In this document: piece after piece, positions 1-9,562 of the stretch
Numbering within the stretch: the first letter of the stretch is position 1
How the letters are laid out: each line of letters begins with the position of its first letter
From: Nitrosomonas sp.
GTDB taxonomy: Bacteria > Pseudomonadota > Gammaproteobacteria > Burkholderiales > Nitrosomonadaceae
DNA: 64,000 bases
NCBI GenBank assembly: GCA_031316255.1
Contig: JALDQW010000001.1
Coordinates: 3,071,485 to 3,135,484, forward strand
Reading direction: 5' to 3'
The notes under the pieces: model-generated
What the model was told of the DNA's origin: nothing
The model's database searches: none
Seen by the model: only the letters and a program-made list of their open reading frames with translations
Position numbers and translations under genes: made by a program

Positions 1-253
1 TTGTTATCGTACTATATTCTTTTTGAATTAATAAAATGGTTAATGCGCCAATCACAATACACAGCGCTGTATTTTGTTTCATAAGCAACCAACCTTCGGG
101 CAATATCGAAGCGACCGAAGGGCTAAGCCAGCCACATAGTGTAATTAAAGCGATAATTCCGGCCAGTACCACACATGTAGTTTGCACATGAAATAAAATG
201 GCCAAATGTCCAGGATTTTGTTGGTGTAGTTGTCGATCAATGAAGTTATTCAT
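1..253 (-). CDS. membrane protein, N-terminal part (truncated by window edge)
   Basis: Reading the minus strand from an ATG at 253 gives an uninterrupted frame of about 84 codons that runs off the window at position 1. The N-terminus starts MNNFIDRQLHQQNPGH, followed by two hydrophobic stretches at roughly residues 19-45 and 62-80, which look like a transmembrane hairpin with a short loop between. No catalytic domain is visible in the part present. Proteins with such an N-terminus are often membrane sensors (histidine kinases or GGDEF proteins), but that is only a guess. It is divergent from hemE across the 254-770 gap. Confidence 0.6.
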   Translation of the reverse strand, partial: MNNFIDRQLHQQNPGHLAILFHVQTTCVVLAGIIALITLCGWLSPSVASILPEGWLLMKQNTALCIVIGALTILLIQKEYSTIT

Positions 254-770
254 GCTTACGCTTATTTATATCTTTTAATATCAGTATCAGGGCGCCAACT
301 ATTGAAAGGACGATTTGACAGGAACATTCCAAATTATTTGCAGTTAGGATTGGAACACATTTACCAGCCGTAATAAACCATATTTAGACAGAAAAACAGA
401 AAATCTGTTCGGTTGTAAAAAACAACTGTTCCCTATCAATGCAAATCCAGGTCGGCCAGTAGAGTGCTTTATCGCTAGTTGCTGCGAATGACTGGTTAAA
501 TTGTCAATGTACGTCGCTGCTATTCACTGGTAATATAGCGACTTTGATAAAAAGTTAGGTTAGTACACAAAGGCCGTTGAAAAAATCTGAGGCCGTCTTT
601 GATGCAGCAAAAACAAGGATATGGCATATATGAACAAATGCGCATTCCAGACCTGTTTTATACCATTTAAATGGCAACAAAAACTCGGATGGTCACGGAT
701 AGTGTCTGACAGTCTGCTAAGAGAATAGCCTTTCAAAATAACAAGAAACAAACAGTGTGTAGGCTTATTA
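254..770. other. intergenic region between divergent genes
   Basis: No convincing coding sequence is seen. The region is AT-rich and must hold the promoters of the leftward membrane protein and of hemE. Two short dyads lie close together: AACAGA/TCTGTT at 395-409 and GTTGT/ACAAC at 412-426. A 74-codon minus-strand frame at 560-784 has no family resemblance and is regarded as chance. Confidence 0.4.
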
Positions 771-1832
771 ATGACGATTCCCAAAAACGATACATTTTTA
801 CGTGCTTTATTGAAGCAACCGGTTGAATATACACCCGTATGGCTTATGCGCCAAGCAGGGCGGTATTTATCCGAATATAATCAAACCCGTGCTCGTGCGG
901 GTGATTTTTTGACATTGTGTAAAACACCTGCACTCGCCACGGAAGTAACTTTGCAGCCATTGGAACGGTTTCCTCTGGATGCAGCGATCTTATTTTCAGA
1001 TATTTTAACTATACCGGATGCAATGGGGTTAGGACTCTATTTTGCACAAGGCGAGGGGCCGATGTTTGAAAGACCTCTGCGAAATGAAGCGGATATCAAT
1101 GCCCTGAGAATACCCGATCCGGGTACTGAGTTACGTTATGTCATGGATGCTGTTTCGGAAATTCGAAAAGCGCTTGACAATCGCGTGCCTTTGATCGGTT
1201 TCTCCGGTAGTCCTTTTACCCTGGCATGCTACATGGTTGAAGGGCGCGGTGGAACTGACTTCCGTGAAATAAAGACGATGTTGTATAAAGAACCCGAATT
1301 ATTGCATCAGATTCTGGACAAGAATGCCCAGGCGGTCACAACTTATCTGAATGCTCAAATTGAATCGGGAGCACAAGCAGTTATGATTTTTGATACCTGG
1401 GGCGGTGCATTGTCTCACGCAGCTTATCGGGAATTTTCACTTCGTTATATGCATCAAGTCGTGAATGGCCTTAAAAAGGAACAGAGTGGTGCGCGTATAC
1501 CCAGTATTGTTTTCACCAAGGGCGGTGGATTGTGGCTTGAAACGATTGCTGATATTGGTTGCGACGCAGTGGGTCTGGACTGGACGATAGATATTGGTGA
1601 TGCCCGCCGCCGGGTTGGTGATAAGGTGGCGCTGCAGGGCAATCTCGATCCTTCGGTATTGTTTTCTTCGCCCGAAGTGATTACTAAAGAGGTTGAAAAA
1701 ATTCTTGCAAGTTATGGAGACGGCAGTGGTCATGTATTTAATCTGGGACATGGAATATCCCAGTTTACACCACCTGAAAATGCGGCTGTACTGGTTGAAG
1801 CCGTGCATACATTGAGCCGCAAATTTCATTAA
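771..1832 (+). CDS. hemE: uroporphyrinogen decarboxylase
   Basis: HemE removes the four acetate carboxyl groups of uroporphyrinogen III to give coproporphyrinogen III in cytoplasmic haem biosynthesis. The 353-residue length is the family norm. The N-terminal signature RQAGRYL is at residues 27-33 and the essential aspartate of the FSDIL motif is D77. GEGPMFE and the C-terminal GHGI motif are also present. The ATG at 771 has only a weak Shine-Dalgarno (AGG at 762-764), but the N-terminus aligns with the family. It appears monocistronic; a two-component pair follows 211 bp downstream. Confidence 0.97.
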   Translation: MTIPKNDTFLRALLKQPVEYTPVWLMRQAGRYLSEYNQTRARAGDFLTLCKTPALATEVTLQPLERFPLDAAILFSDILTIPDAMGLGLYFAQGEGPMFERPLRNEADINALRIPDPGTELRYVMDAVSEIRKALDNRVPLIGFSGSPFTLACYMVEGRGGTDFREIKTMLYKEPELLHQILDKNAQAVTTYLNAQIESGAQAVMIFDTWGGALSHAAYREFSLRYMHQVVNGLKKEQSGARIPSIVFTKGGGLWLETIADIGCDAVGLDWTIDIGDARRRVGDKVALQGNLDPSVLFSSPEVITKEVEKILASYGDGSGHVFNLGHGISQFTPPENAAVLVEAVHTLSRKFH

Positions 1833-2043
1833 CGATTATAAATCTTGGATTGTTATGGTTGGATGTCTAGTACGCTATTAATTTGATATTACCGGGTACA
1901 GTGAGCTCGCCAAAGTACATGGCAAGAAAGTAAGGAAATTCTTTCCTGTGTACTGCGTTGTGGAGCATAATGTGATGACAATGCGGCACCCAACAATAAC
2001 AGATGGATAGAGTACTCGTAATTCGTTGTAAAAAGGTAATACA

Positions 2044-2733
2044 GTGCATATATTGATTGTTGAGGATGATTTGGCCATAGCTGCCAATCTTTACGAGTTT
2101 CTTGAATCACGGGGGCATAGCGTAGATGCAGCTGCAGATGGTGCGCTAGGACTTCATTTGGCAGTAACACAAAAATTCGATGCAATTTTGCTTGATCTCG
2201 GTTTACCTGGGATGAGTGGAATTGCCTTATGTCAAAAATTAAGACAGGAATCTCAACTAGATACGCCTATACTGATGCTGACAGCACGAGACACACTCGA
2301 CGACAAGTTGATTGGTTTTGAACACGGTGCAGATGATTATCTGATTAAGCCATTTGCACTCAAGGAGGTTGAGGCCCGACTTACCGCATTACACAAACGT
2401 TATTCCGGGCGAGTCGCGAGCCGAATGTTGGAAGTAGATAACCTGTCTTATGATCCAAAAACGTTTTCAATTCGTTTTGAAGATAAGGAAATTAAATTGC
2501 CGCCCAAATGTATTCGTTTGCTGGCGCTCATGATGAGTGAACCGGGGCGCGTATTTAGTCGCAAAGAGCTCGAATCCGAAGCCTGGGAAGAAATGCAGGA
2601 AACCAGTGATACGTTGCGTAGCCATATGCATGTTTTACGGCGAGCGTTGCTGCGGACTTGCGGTTATGATCCCATTGAAACAATCCATGGTATTGGGTAT
2701 TGCCTAATTTCTCGTGCTCAAACTCAGGATTAA
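2044..2733 (+). CDS. OmpR/PhoP-family response regulator
   Basis: This is a DNA-binding response regulator of 229 residues starting at GTG 2044. The receiver domain (about 1-115) has the acidic pair E7-D8-D9, the phosphoacceptor D51 in LLDLGLPG and the conserved Lys of the LIKPF motif. The C-terminal half (about 130-225) is a winged-helix Trans_reg_C domain ending ETIHGIGYCL. It overlaps the downstream histidine kinase by 20 bp, so the two are a translationally coupled pair. The regulon cannot be told from sequence; the closest families are QseB/PhoP-like. Confidence 0.93.
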   Translation: MHILIVEDDLAIAANLYEFLESRGHSVDAAADGALGLHLAVTQKFDAILLDLGLPGMSGIALCQKLRQESQLDTPILMLTARDTLDDKLIGFEHGADDYLIKPFALKEVEARLTALHKRYSGRVASRMLEVDNLSYDPKTFSIRFEDKEIKLPPKCIRLLALMMSEPGRVFSRKELESEAWEEMQETSDTLRSHMHVLRRALLRTCGYDPIETIHGIGYCLISRAQTQD

Positions 2734-4054
2734 ACATGGCTTGCGCCTGCGCGTTGCTAATGCACTGGCAAATTTCTGCATTGTTACAGTAGGTGCGCTA
2801 GGGATAATTTTATACGTTGCCTCCGACAATATTGAGGAAGCACATATCAAACAAGTGATCAAGATGGAAATGGATCATCTTGTTCATCGTTATCGAAAGC
2901 ACTCAGACATTTATTCCCATATCGGCTCAAATCTAAAAAGCTATGTTATTCGTGATATCGATGATGAATTGCAGATTCCGTCCTATTTTCGTGGATTAAA
3001 TACTGGTTATCACAGGATTTACTATGATTTCGAGGACATTCATGTTCTAGCCCAAACCGTAGATAATGTGAAATTTCTGGTTGCCTACCGTATTACTTTA
3101 CACAATCAGCGGTTAAGCGAATTACGATTGCTGATTTTGTTATCCTGGGTTGCTGTTGTTGCAATCGCATTTGTTGTTGGTTATGTATTAGCTGGAATAC
3201 TTGTCAAGCAAGTAACTGACCTTGCGGAAAGAGTCAGATTGCTCGCTCCAGGTGATGTTCAAGGTCAACCCCTAATGCGACCAGACATGGATGAGGAAGT
3301 GGCGCAACTTGCACACGCATTGGATGATTATCAAAACAGGATTCGTCGTATGCTGCAAAGAGAACAGGAATTCACTGCGAATATCAGTCATGAACTCAGA
3401 ACACCAATTACAACGATATTAACCAGTTGTGAATTATTGGAGTCTGAACCGGGACTGTCAGATAAAGTACGTTTGCGTATTAAACGGATAGAAGGCGCTA
3501 CGACCCGAATGGGCGAACAGTTACAAGCCTTGTTGTTTCTTGCGCGTGAGCAGGCACTGGGAGTAATGGAGTCTGTTGCGATAGCAGAATGTGTAAATGA
3601 TGCAATAGAACCACTATATCCCGAATTACATCGAAAAAAGCTGAAATTGATTGTCAATATCGATCCGAACGTAATTATTCAGTTAAATCGTCAAGCATTG
3701 CATACGGCGCTTACAAATTTGTTGCGTAATGCGATTCAGTATACAGATGAAGGTTATATTCGCGTGGAATACAGTAATGGAAGTTTGTCGATAACCGATA
3801 CCGGAATAGGCATTGAGCCTGAATTCAAACCATTGTTATTTGAACGCTTCTTTCGTGGAGCCAAACATGTAGACGGACTTGGAATTGGACTGCCAATTGT
3901 CAAACGAATCTGTAATCACTATGGGTGGCAAATCAATGTTGAAAGCAAGCTCGGAGAAGGTACGACTTTTCGAATTATATTTCCACTGCAACTATCAGCG
4001 AATATCAAATTGGCTTTGAGTAAGCAATCTGTCATTGGCAATACTCCGCACTGA
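2714..4054 (+). CDS. sensor histidine kinase, partner of the upstream regulator
   Basis: This membrane histidine kinase of 446 residues starts at GTG 2714, inside the end of the regulator gene. Membrane segments lie at about 14-36 and 138-162 and enclose a periplasmic sensor region of about 100 residues. A HAMP-like linker follows, then HisKA with the phosphorylated H226 in ANISHELRTP. The HATPase_c domain shows an N box (NLLRNAIQYT) and G boxes (DTGIGIEP, GLGIGLPIVK). The family autophosphorylates and passes phosphate to the partner regulator. The stimulus is unknown. Confidence 0.93.
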   Translation: MLKLRIKHGLRLRVANALANFCIVTVGALGIILYVASDNIEEAHIKQVIKMEMDHLVHRYRKHSDIYSHIGSNLKSYVIRDIDDELQIPSYFRGLNTGYHRIYYDFEDIHVLAQTVDNVKFLVAYRITLHNQRLSELRLLILLSWVAVVAIAFVVGYVLAGILVKQVTDLAERVRLLAPGDVQGQPLMRPDMDEEVAQLAHALDDYQNRIRRMLQREQEFTANISHELRTPITTILTSCELLESEPGLSDKVRLRIKRIEGATTRMGEQLQALLFLAREQALGVMESVAIAECVNDAIEPLYPELHRKKLKLIVNIDPNVIIQLNRQALHTALTNLLRNAIQYTDEGYIRVEYSNGSLSITDTGIGIEPEFKPLLFERFFRGAKHVDGLGIGLPIVKRICNHYGWQINVESKLGEGTTFRIIFPLQLSANIKLALSKQSVIGNTPH

Positions 4055-4085
4055 TTTCGATGGGTTTTGGCGCTATTTCAAATAC

Positions 4086-4124
4086 CTAATCAATACAATT
4101 TCTTTTTGATGATATATTGATTAG
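4086..4124. repeat. inverted repeat, 10-bp perfect arms
   Basis: The arms CTAATCAATA and TATTGATTAG are exact reverse complements separated by 19 bases. The stem is AT-only apart from two pairs. It lies just after the histidine kinase gene and could be an mRNA 3' structure or a protein-binding site. Confidence 0.6.
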
Positions 4125-4160
4125 CTCGTAATTTTAGGAAAATATTAAAAGATGAAAATT

Positions 4161-4196
4161 CAATATGCGTCCAACAAAACCCTATAACGCATATTG
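4161..4196. repeat. inverted repeat, 10-bp perfect arms
   Basis: CAATATGCGT and ACGCATATTG are exact reverse complements with a 16-base spacer. This is the second perfect 10-bp dyad within 110 bp. Its function is unknown. Confidence 0.6.
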
Positions 4197-4445
4197 ATAA
4201 TTCGGAAAAATCGAATAAAATATCGTTGTTTATCGTCAGGCAAAACATCAGCGACTAATAATATTAGGTAATGGTAATTCAGCTGCTACCGAACTTAACG
4301 TTTTAAACAATAGTGGCTGTGGGGTATAAAACAGGTAGGAGACCCTGTTATTGGTTTAAAAAATATTCTAGTGAATATTAACAGTTGGGATTGATATCTG
4401 TTATTCGTCTGTTTTTCTATGGTTTGTTGTGTGTAGATCAATAAG

Positions 4446-5285
4446 ATGTTTATTAAAAAGAATTTATTGATTTTGTTTAGTAGCTTTGCTAGAACTGAAG
4501 CTTACTCGTACAAGTTTTTACAAAATAATTTAACGAAAGTCGATTATAAGGTAATCCTTGTTTGTATCGTAACGATGCTGGTTCTAACCAGCTCGTACTA
4601 TTTTGGGGATGTCAGATTTCTTGTTTCGCTGCTCCGGGATCTGGGCTTTATCGATCTGGCGAGGCAGCTACGGGAATTGATGACAGTTCACCCCGATGCC
4701 GAGTTTTATAAGCCGCTTTATTGGGCGTCGGTGATAATTTTTTTCTATTGTGTTTTGCCTGCGATCTGCATCAAATGGATATTCAGGGAAAGTTTTTCGG
4801 ATTATGGTCTAAGTTTTAAGGGGGCTTTTAAATACTATCATTTATATCTATTGATGTTGGCTGTCATGGTGCCACTGGTGATTTATTTTTCGGCATCGGA
4901 AAGTTTCTTGAAAACATATCCATTTTATAAAGTTGCTCCGGGTGAGAATCTTTTTCCAAAATTTTTTATTTGGGAAATCTTTTATTTTCTGCAATTTGTT
5001 GCACTAGAATTCTTTTTCCGTGGATTTATACTGCATGGCACCAAGCATCGGTTTGGTTTTTATGCCATTTTTTTCATGACAGTGCCATACTGTATGATTC
5101 ATTTCGGCAAGCCGATGCCGGAAACAATTGCCGCTATTTTTGCTGGCGTGGTTTTAGGTTATATGAGTTTAAAAAGTCGTAATATCTGGATGGGTGTTTT
5201 TGTACATTGCAGTGTTGCGTTGATGATGGATGTTTCGGCATTAATTCGTAAAGGCGTATTTAGCAGTCAAATCGACATAGTGTAA
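4446..5285 (+). CDS. CPBP-family (CAAX-like) intramembrane protease
   Basis: This multi-spanning membrane protein of 279 residues carries the ABI/CPBP glutamic protease signature. Motif 1 is reduced to E188-F-F-F-R192 (the usual EExxxR has Leu in place of the first Glu), motif 2 ends at H219 (YCMIHFGKP) and motif 3 supplies H254 (VFVHCSV). At least six hydrophobic segments are seen. Members cleave or mature membrane-anchored substrates, and some act in exosortase-like sorting or bacteriocin immunity; the substrate here is unknown. It is monocistronic and convergent with the RTX protease. Confidence 0.85.
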   Translation: MFIKKNLLILFSSFARTEAYSYKFLQNNLTKVDYKVILVCIVTMLVLTSSYYFGDVRFLVSLLRDLGFIDLARQLRELMTVHPDAEFYKPLYWASVIIFFYCVLPAICIKWIFRESFSDYGLSFKGAFKYYHLYLLMLAVMVPLVIYFSASESFLKTYPFYKVAPGENLFPKFFIWEIFYFLQFVALEFFFRGFILHGTKHRFGFYAIFFMTVPYCMIHFGKPMPETIAAIFAGVVLGYMSLKSRNIWMGVFVHCSVALMMDVSALIRKGVFSSQIDIV

Positions 5286-5312
5286 CGCTTCGAAATCAAT
5301 AGACTCATGCCA

Positions 5313-6866
5313 TTACAAGCTAAATTCGATACCGTTTAAGCCCAAGCCAGCAAGATCGATATTGTTTGCGTTCATGGATGAGTTTGCAGCCAGTGACACC
5401 AAAGCTTCAGGCGACATGCTATTGCTACTGAGCAGATCAATATATGGTTGTTGTTGTTCAGGTGTTGGATTGCTGCCGAGTAAATTGTACCATAGCAGTG
5501 TAACGATTTCATTGTGGGTATGTGCGCCTGAAGCTTCAAGTGCGACTGATGTGAGTTGTTTATTGCTGATACCGTTGCCAGTGAAAAACAGACCGGTTTT
5601 GATCAAGTCCCTATTCTGAACAGCAGAAGCGCCAAAGACGGCACCGATAAGCTTGGCGACTTGTCCAGCATCACCGTCAATGTCAAGTGCTATACCGGTA
5701 TCGTCAAATAATAACCGTTCAATCTCGATAAGTTTGTCCTGGTCTTTATCTCCAGATTGATGAGTAACCAAAATTCCATCTTCGGTTTTCTGTAATGTGT
5801 ATTCTTTTCTGTTACCATAAAATAATACTTCATCAATTCCGCTGCCGCCCTGAAAAGTATCATTGCCTGCAAAGCCGATAAAGCGATCATTTCCCTCATT
5901 ACCGGATAAATAATTGTCATATTGGTTGCCTGAAAGTGTATCGTCGTTGCGTCCCCCGCTCGCGTTTTCGATCACGGTGTCATAGGCGATCCAGATGTTG
6001 GGAACTTTAATGCTTTCAGAACTGTTTGTGCCATAAACAGGTTCGCCAATAAATGATCCCTGGCCTTCTTCCAGTTGGATCAGCGCAACTTGATCACCTG
6101 TATAACTGATTGTATCAATGCCATCACTATCCCATATCGTTTCATGATAGGTTTCGCCATCCGCATATTGATAAATATCGTCGCCTGAATTAAAGGTTTT
6201 GTTTGCGCCATAGATATGTTGAATGGCTTTTATATCGAGCGGCATCGGTGTGGTCGGGTAAAAATCGAAAATTGAATTCTGATCTCCAGGGAGCGCAGAA
6301 TAACTCATGATTGTCGCTGATATGGAGTCGTCTGCAATTGGGAATGCAGGGTCTTCGAAAGGATGTGCCAGGCCGAGTGCGTGTCCAATTTCATGCAAAA
6401 TGGTCAGGAATGAGAAACTGCCCGCTGTCCATTCGTAGCTTGCGCTACTGCTTGATTTATTAATCCAGATGTCACCTCCCCACACCCCATGCGTCGGTAA
6501 GTAGGCCCATGCTTCTGCGTCATCCAATTCTCTGATTTCAGTATAGGCAACCCGAATATCACCCACTTTGTTCGAGGTTTCTTCGATGACATCGAATTCA
6601 ATATCCGCGACATTTTCCCATTGTTGAAGTGCGTTATTGAAATCTGACTGGTTTGACGATGAAAGTGGTGTATAAGAAGGACTCCACGGTTCTTCTCCGG
6701 GGCCATAACCTAAAAATGGATCGGCAAACCAACTCGCATTCTTGTCAGGGAAGCTATATGTGATGACAGGATCCAGCCAGCGGGAACCCAGGATGAGCGG
6801 ATCAACCGAGTTTGAATCGGTAAAATCTACAAAAGAAATATCACTGAATGAAAAAGGCGAAGGCAT
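5313..6866 (-). CDS. M10 serralysin-like metalloprotease with RTX repeats
   Basis: This is a secreted zinc metalloprotease of about 517 residues. The zinc motif HEIGHALGLAH spans residues 158-168 (H158, E159, H162, H168) and the Met-turn IMSYSAL follows near M187. RTX calcium-binding nonapeptide-like repeats lie at about 304-345 (SGNQYDNYL, SGNEGNDRF, GFAGNDTFQ). The last 110 residues resemble a DUF4214-type C-terminal region. There is no N-terminal signal peptide, which fits type I secretion, but no T1SS genes are in the window. The start at 6866 is chosen because GAGGTG sits 7 bases upstream; in-frame ATGs at 6881 and 6872 overlap this site. Confidence 0.9.
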   Translation of the reverse strand: MPSPFSFSDISFVDFTDSNSVDPLILGSRWLDPVITYSFPDKNASWFADPFLGYGPGEEPWSPSYTPLSSSNQSDFNNALQQWENVADIEFDVIEETSNKVGDIRVAYTEIRELDDAEAWAYLPTHGVWGGDIWINKSSSSASYEWTAGSFSFLTILHEIGHALGLAHPFEDPAFPIADDSISATIMSYSALPGDQNSIFDFYPTTPMPLDIKAIQHIYGANKTFNSGDDIYQYADGETYHETIWDSDGIDTISYTGDQVALIQLEEGQGSFIGEPVYGTNSSESIKVPNIWIAYDTVIENASGGRNDDTLSGNQYDNYLSGNEGNDRFIGFAGNDTFQGGSGIDEVLFYGNRKEYTLQKTEDGILVTHQSGDKDQDKLIEIERLLFDDTGIALDIDGDAGQVAKLIGAVFGASAVQNRDLIKTGLFFTGNGISNKQLTSVALEASGAHTHNEIVTLLWYNLLGSNPTPEQQQPYIDLLSSNSMSPEALVSLAANSSMNANNIDLAGLGLNGIEFSL

Positions 6867-7248
6867 AATCATGCACCTCATCGAAAATCATTACGCTGGG
6901 TATTCCGCATATTTTTTTAGAATAGGTTTGTTCTGAACAATTCATCTACCTTTCTCCATACATTCATGTCCTTTAATCGTAAATGTCAAACTCTGAAATA
7001 TTATAATGTTTGGACTCATAGCCCCAGCCCGGGTTTTCACCCATGTGCATTGGTTTTCTTTGATTTGTTAACCAGCAAGCAATAAAACAGACAAGGTTTA
7101 AGTATAAGCGGCATTGAGATGTATCCCCTTAATCCCATTCTGAAATGAACAAAAATGGCAGCTTATCACTGGGTTGTTTGTCGATTTATCAAAAAAAAGG
7201 TTTGATAAGATATCTCGAATAAACAAGTAATTATATCTATCTAAATGA
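6867..7248. other. divergent promoter region between protease and porin
   Basis: This 380-bp AT-rich gap lies between the leftward M10 protease and the rightward porin. No gene is seen; a 62-codon minus-strand frame at 7098-7286 runs into the porin start and is discounted. A perfect 8-bp hairpin at 7186-7208 lies in the porin leader. Confidence 0.45.
7186..7208 (+). promoter_or_regulatory. hairpin in porin 5' region
   Basis: TTATCAAA and TTTGATAA are exact reverse complements around a 7-base purine loop, about 40 bp before the porin ATG. It could be an operator or a leader stem. No promoter hexamers can be assigned with confidence. Confidence 0.4.
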
Positions 7249-8727
7249 ATGAGTAACCCCAAGCCATATTTCAAAAATTTGTTCAAAAAACGTCTTTTTT
7301 TAAGAGAATTATTTTTTTTGTGGATTCTTTGTCATGTATCCATGAGTGCGAATGCAGCAAACTGGCTAAAACTACAGGGAACTGAACCACCAAACAGACG
7401 TGCACTTTTATGGGGGTTTGTTCAGCCGTCCTATACAGAAGATTTTGGCGAGAAGCTTTCTAACCTACAGGGGGCAAGAGAGGGTGACAATGGAAAATTG
7501 ATTGCTCAAAACACGATATCTCCGTTTTTTGATGAACAAAGTATGCTGCATGTTCGTCGTGCACGTCTTGGTTTTAGAGGGCGGATACAAAAAACTGAAT
7601 CTAACAGTTTTTTTTCGAAAATTAATTATTTCTTGTTGACTGAGTTCGGATCCAACCAAATTACGCACAAACCATTCGGGGAAAGAGATCAAGTTCTTGC
7701 TGTGACCGATTTGAGTTTAACCTTTAATCATATCCCTGGAGCAAGATTACGCATGGGGCTCTTCAAAAAACCGGGGCCAGAAGAGTTGTTTCAAGCCATC
7801 CATGTATTTGATTACATCGAGTTTACCGATTTTATAGCCCGAGAAATGCTGGAACGATTCCCATCGGGAAATCTTTCTCCGGCATTGGCTGGAAACGCTC
7901 CCAACGATTTCACAACCATTGGAACTCCGGTTTCTAAAGCGTTTGGGTTTGGAGCCGGGCGGGACTGGGGGATCCAGTTATTTGATTTTTTCCAGAAAGA
8001 TAAGTGGGAGCTTTCTTATGCGTTCATGGCTGGAAACGGTGGCGCTATTGGTTTTAATGATATGCAAATCGACAAGAACTTTGATTTGAATTTTTATGCT
8101 TCTGCGAATCGTGATCTACCTGGTGGGCACGGCCCTCGCAAGAATGGGGCCAAATTTTTTGCTTGGTACCAAACTGGTGATCGTTTTTTTTCATCTGATC
8201 CTCAAAAAAAAGAATATAACCGTACACGTTACGGTTTTGGTATGAAAGCGCTCGGAGAGCTGATGGGGTTCAGACAGAAGCTGTCGGTTGAGCTCATGTT
8301 TGCAGACGGTATGTTATTTGTGAACCCCTTGGGTGGAATACCGGGCAATGCGCTTCGCTTTGCTGCGGAAAAAGGCAATATGGCACGCGGTCTAACGATA
8401 GATTATGGGTTTTTCCTTGGTGAAAAATGGCAGTTTGATTTCAGATATGGAAGAAATAATTTGCTCTATAAACAATCAGGCCCCTGGACGCCTCAAGACG
8501 AACGTATTTTCCAATCATTTACCGTTGGCGCCCATTACCATTTTACACCCAAGCTTCGGCTTACTTTTAATTACATACATCGAAAGGGATCCGCACCAAA
8601 TCCAAGTTCAATCTATAATCCTCAGGCAAATGCATTGGTAACGCAAAATGTGCATGAGACGGTAAGTACACTGGGTGACCGAATCTCGCTACAATTAACA
8701 TGGATCTTCGAGCCCTGGAAGATTTAA
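7249..8727 (+). CDS. outer-membrane porin (OprP/phosphate-selective porin type)
   Basis: This predicted outer-membrane beta-barrel has 492 residues. The signal sequence has a basic N-terminus, a hydrophobic core at about 21-31 and a probable cleavage after ANA at residue 36. The body alternates aromatic and polar residues as in barrel strands (RRARLGFRGRI, ISLQLTWIFEPWKI). The last residues are not a canonical terminal Phe. The N-terminal pattern VRRARLGFRG is typical of the porin O/P family, whose members pass anions or other small solutes. The next gene follows after 11 bp, which suggests co-transcription. Confidence 0.75.
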   Translation: MSNPKPYFKNLFKKRLFLRELFFLWILCHVSMSANAANWLKLQGTEPPNRRALLWGFVQPSYTEDFGEKLSNLQGAREGDNGKLIAQNTISPFFDEQSMLHVRRARLGFRGRIQKTESNSFFSKINYFLLTEFGSNQITHKPFGERDQVLAVTDLSLTFNHIPGARLRMGLFKKPGPEELFQAIHVFDYIEFTDFIAREMLERFPSGNLSPALAGNAPNDFTTIGTPVSKAFGFGAGRDWGIQLFDFFQKDKWELSYAFMAGNGGAIGFNDMQIDKNFDLNFYASANRDLPGGHGPRKNGAKFFAWYQTGDRFFSSDPQKKEYNRTRYGFGMKALGELMGFRQKLSVELMFADGMLFVNPLGGIPGNALRFAAEKGNMARGLTIDYGFFLGEKWQFDFRYGRNNLLYKQSGPWTPQDERIFQSFTVGAHYHFTPKLRLTFNYIHRKGSAPNPSSIYNPQANALVTQNVHETVSTLGDRISLQLTWIFEPWKI

Positions 8728-8738
8728 GGAGCCAATCG

Positions 8739-9482
8739 ATGTTTAGAATATTAATCCAACAAACCGTTTGTATATTATTGATTATCCTGAGTATGTTTTT
8801 TTCTTCATTCCTAGTGTTGGGAGAGGATTTGCAACAAAAACATTCTGAACAACCTGTCAGCTCACGCACACCAATAGTTCTAAATACAGTAACAGGACAG
8901 CCTGCCAAAAATACTTCTATCATTCAAGCTGCTTTCAAAAAACTCGATATTCCTTTGGAAATTATCGAACATTCACCGGAACGGGCGCTTCTCAATGCAA
9001 ACTCAGGGATAGATGACGGGACTTTTGTGCGGGTAGAAGGTATGGAGAAAAAATATAAAAATCTGGTGCGCGTTCCGGAAAGTATCAGTGAGTTTCAGTT
9101 TTATGCCGTTACAAAAATGGATATTCAAATTAAGGGATGGGAAAGTTTGGCGCCTTATAGTGTGGGAATAATTTTAGGTGCGAAAATAGTGGAAGAAAAG
9201 GTGGGTGACGTTGCTTTTTTGACAAAAGTCCATCGACCCGTTCAGTTATTTGATCTTCTGGAACAAAATAGAGCGGATATTATCATTGTGGATTATGAGG
9301 TTGGAAAAAAAATAATACATGATAAAAAATTACAGGGAATAAAGTTTCTAGCGCCCCCATTGGAAATTCAGCCAATGTACCTGTATCTTCATAAAACGCA
9401 AAAACATTTAATCAACACAATTGCGCATGCAATACATGAATTAAAACAAGAAAAAAATATAACTCAAGAGCATGAATATTGA
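8739..9482 (+). CDS. periplasmic solute-binding protein-like (SBP_bac_3 type)
   Basis: A periplasmic protein of about 247 residues. The start at 8739 is preferred because AAGGAG lies 7 bases upstream; an in-frame ATG at 8700 inside the porin has no such site. A signal/anchor stretch (FRILIQQTVCILLIILSMFF) is followed by a domain that resembles amino-acid-type binding proteins, including the SPERALLNANSG region and the late VDYEVGKKII segment. No ABC permease or ATPase is adjacent. The MHYT kinase starts 80 bp downstream, so a role as extracytoplasmic ligand sensor for that kinase is plausible but inferred. Confidence 0.7.
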   Translation: MFRILIQQTVCILLIILSMFFSSFLVLGEDLQQKHSEQPVSSRTPIVLNTVTGQPAKNTSIIQAAFKKLDIPLEIIEHSPERALLNANSGIDDGTFVRVEGMEKKYKNLVRVPESISEFQFYAVTKMDIQIKGWESLAPYSVGIILGAKIVEEKVGDVAFLTKVHRPVQLFDLLEQNRADIIIVDYEVGKKIIHDKKLQGIKFLAPPLEIQPMYLYLHKTQKHLINTIAHAIHELKQEKNITQEHEY

Positions 9483-9562
9483 TTCAAATGCGAATTCTAT
9501 GCACAACATTAGAAAATAAAAGTTATAACTCCGACTAGAAAAGGTTTTACTGGTTAACATTT

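Larger units (their letters stand above)
4055..4445. other. dyad-rich intergenic region
   Basis: This 391-bp AT-rich gap separates the histidine kinase from the CPBP protease. It has no coding signal but several inverted repeats: 10-bp perfect arms at 4086-4095/4115-4124 and at 4161-4170/4187-4196, a CTAATA/TATTAG dyad near 4255-4267, and AATATTC/GAATATT near 4367-4384. None has a clear T-run, so they are not obvious intrinsic terminators. Confidence 0.55.

Noticed and set aside
560..784. 74-codon minus-strand open frame before hemE
   Set aside because: It overlaps the hemE start, has low-complexity hydrophobic ends and lacks a ribosome site.
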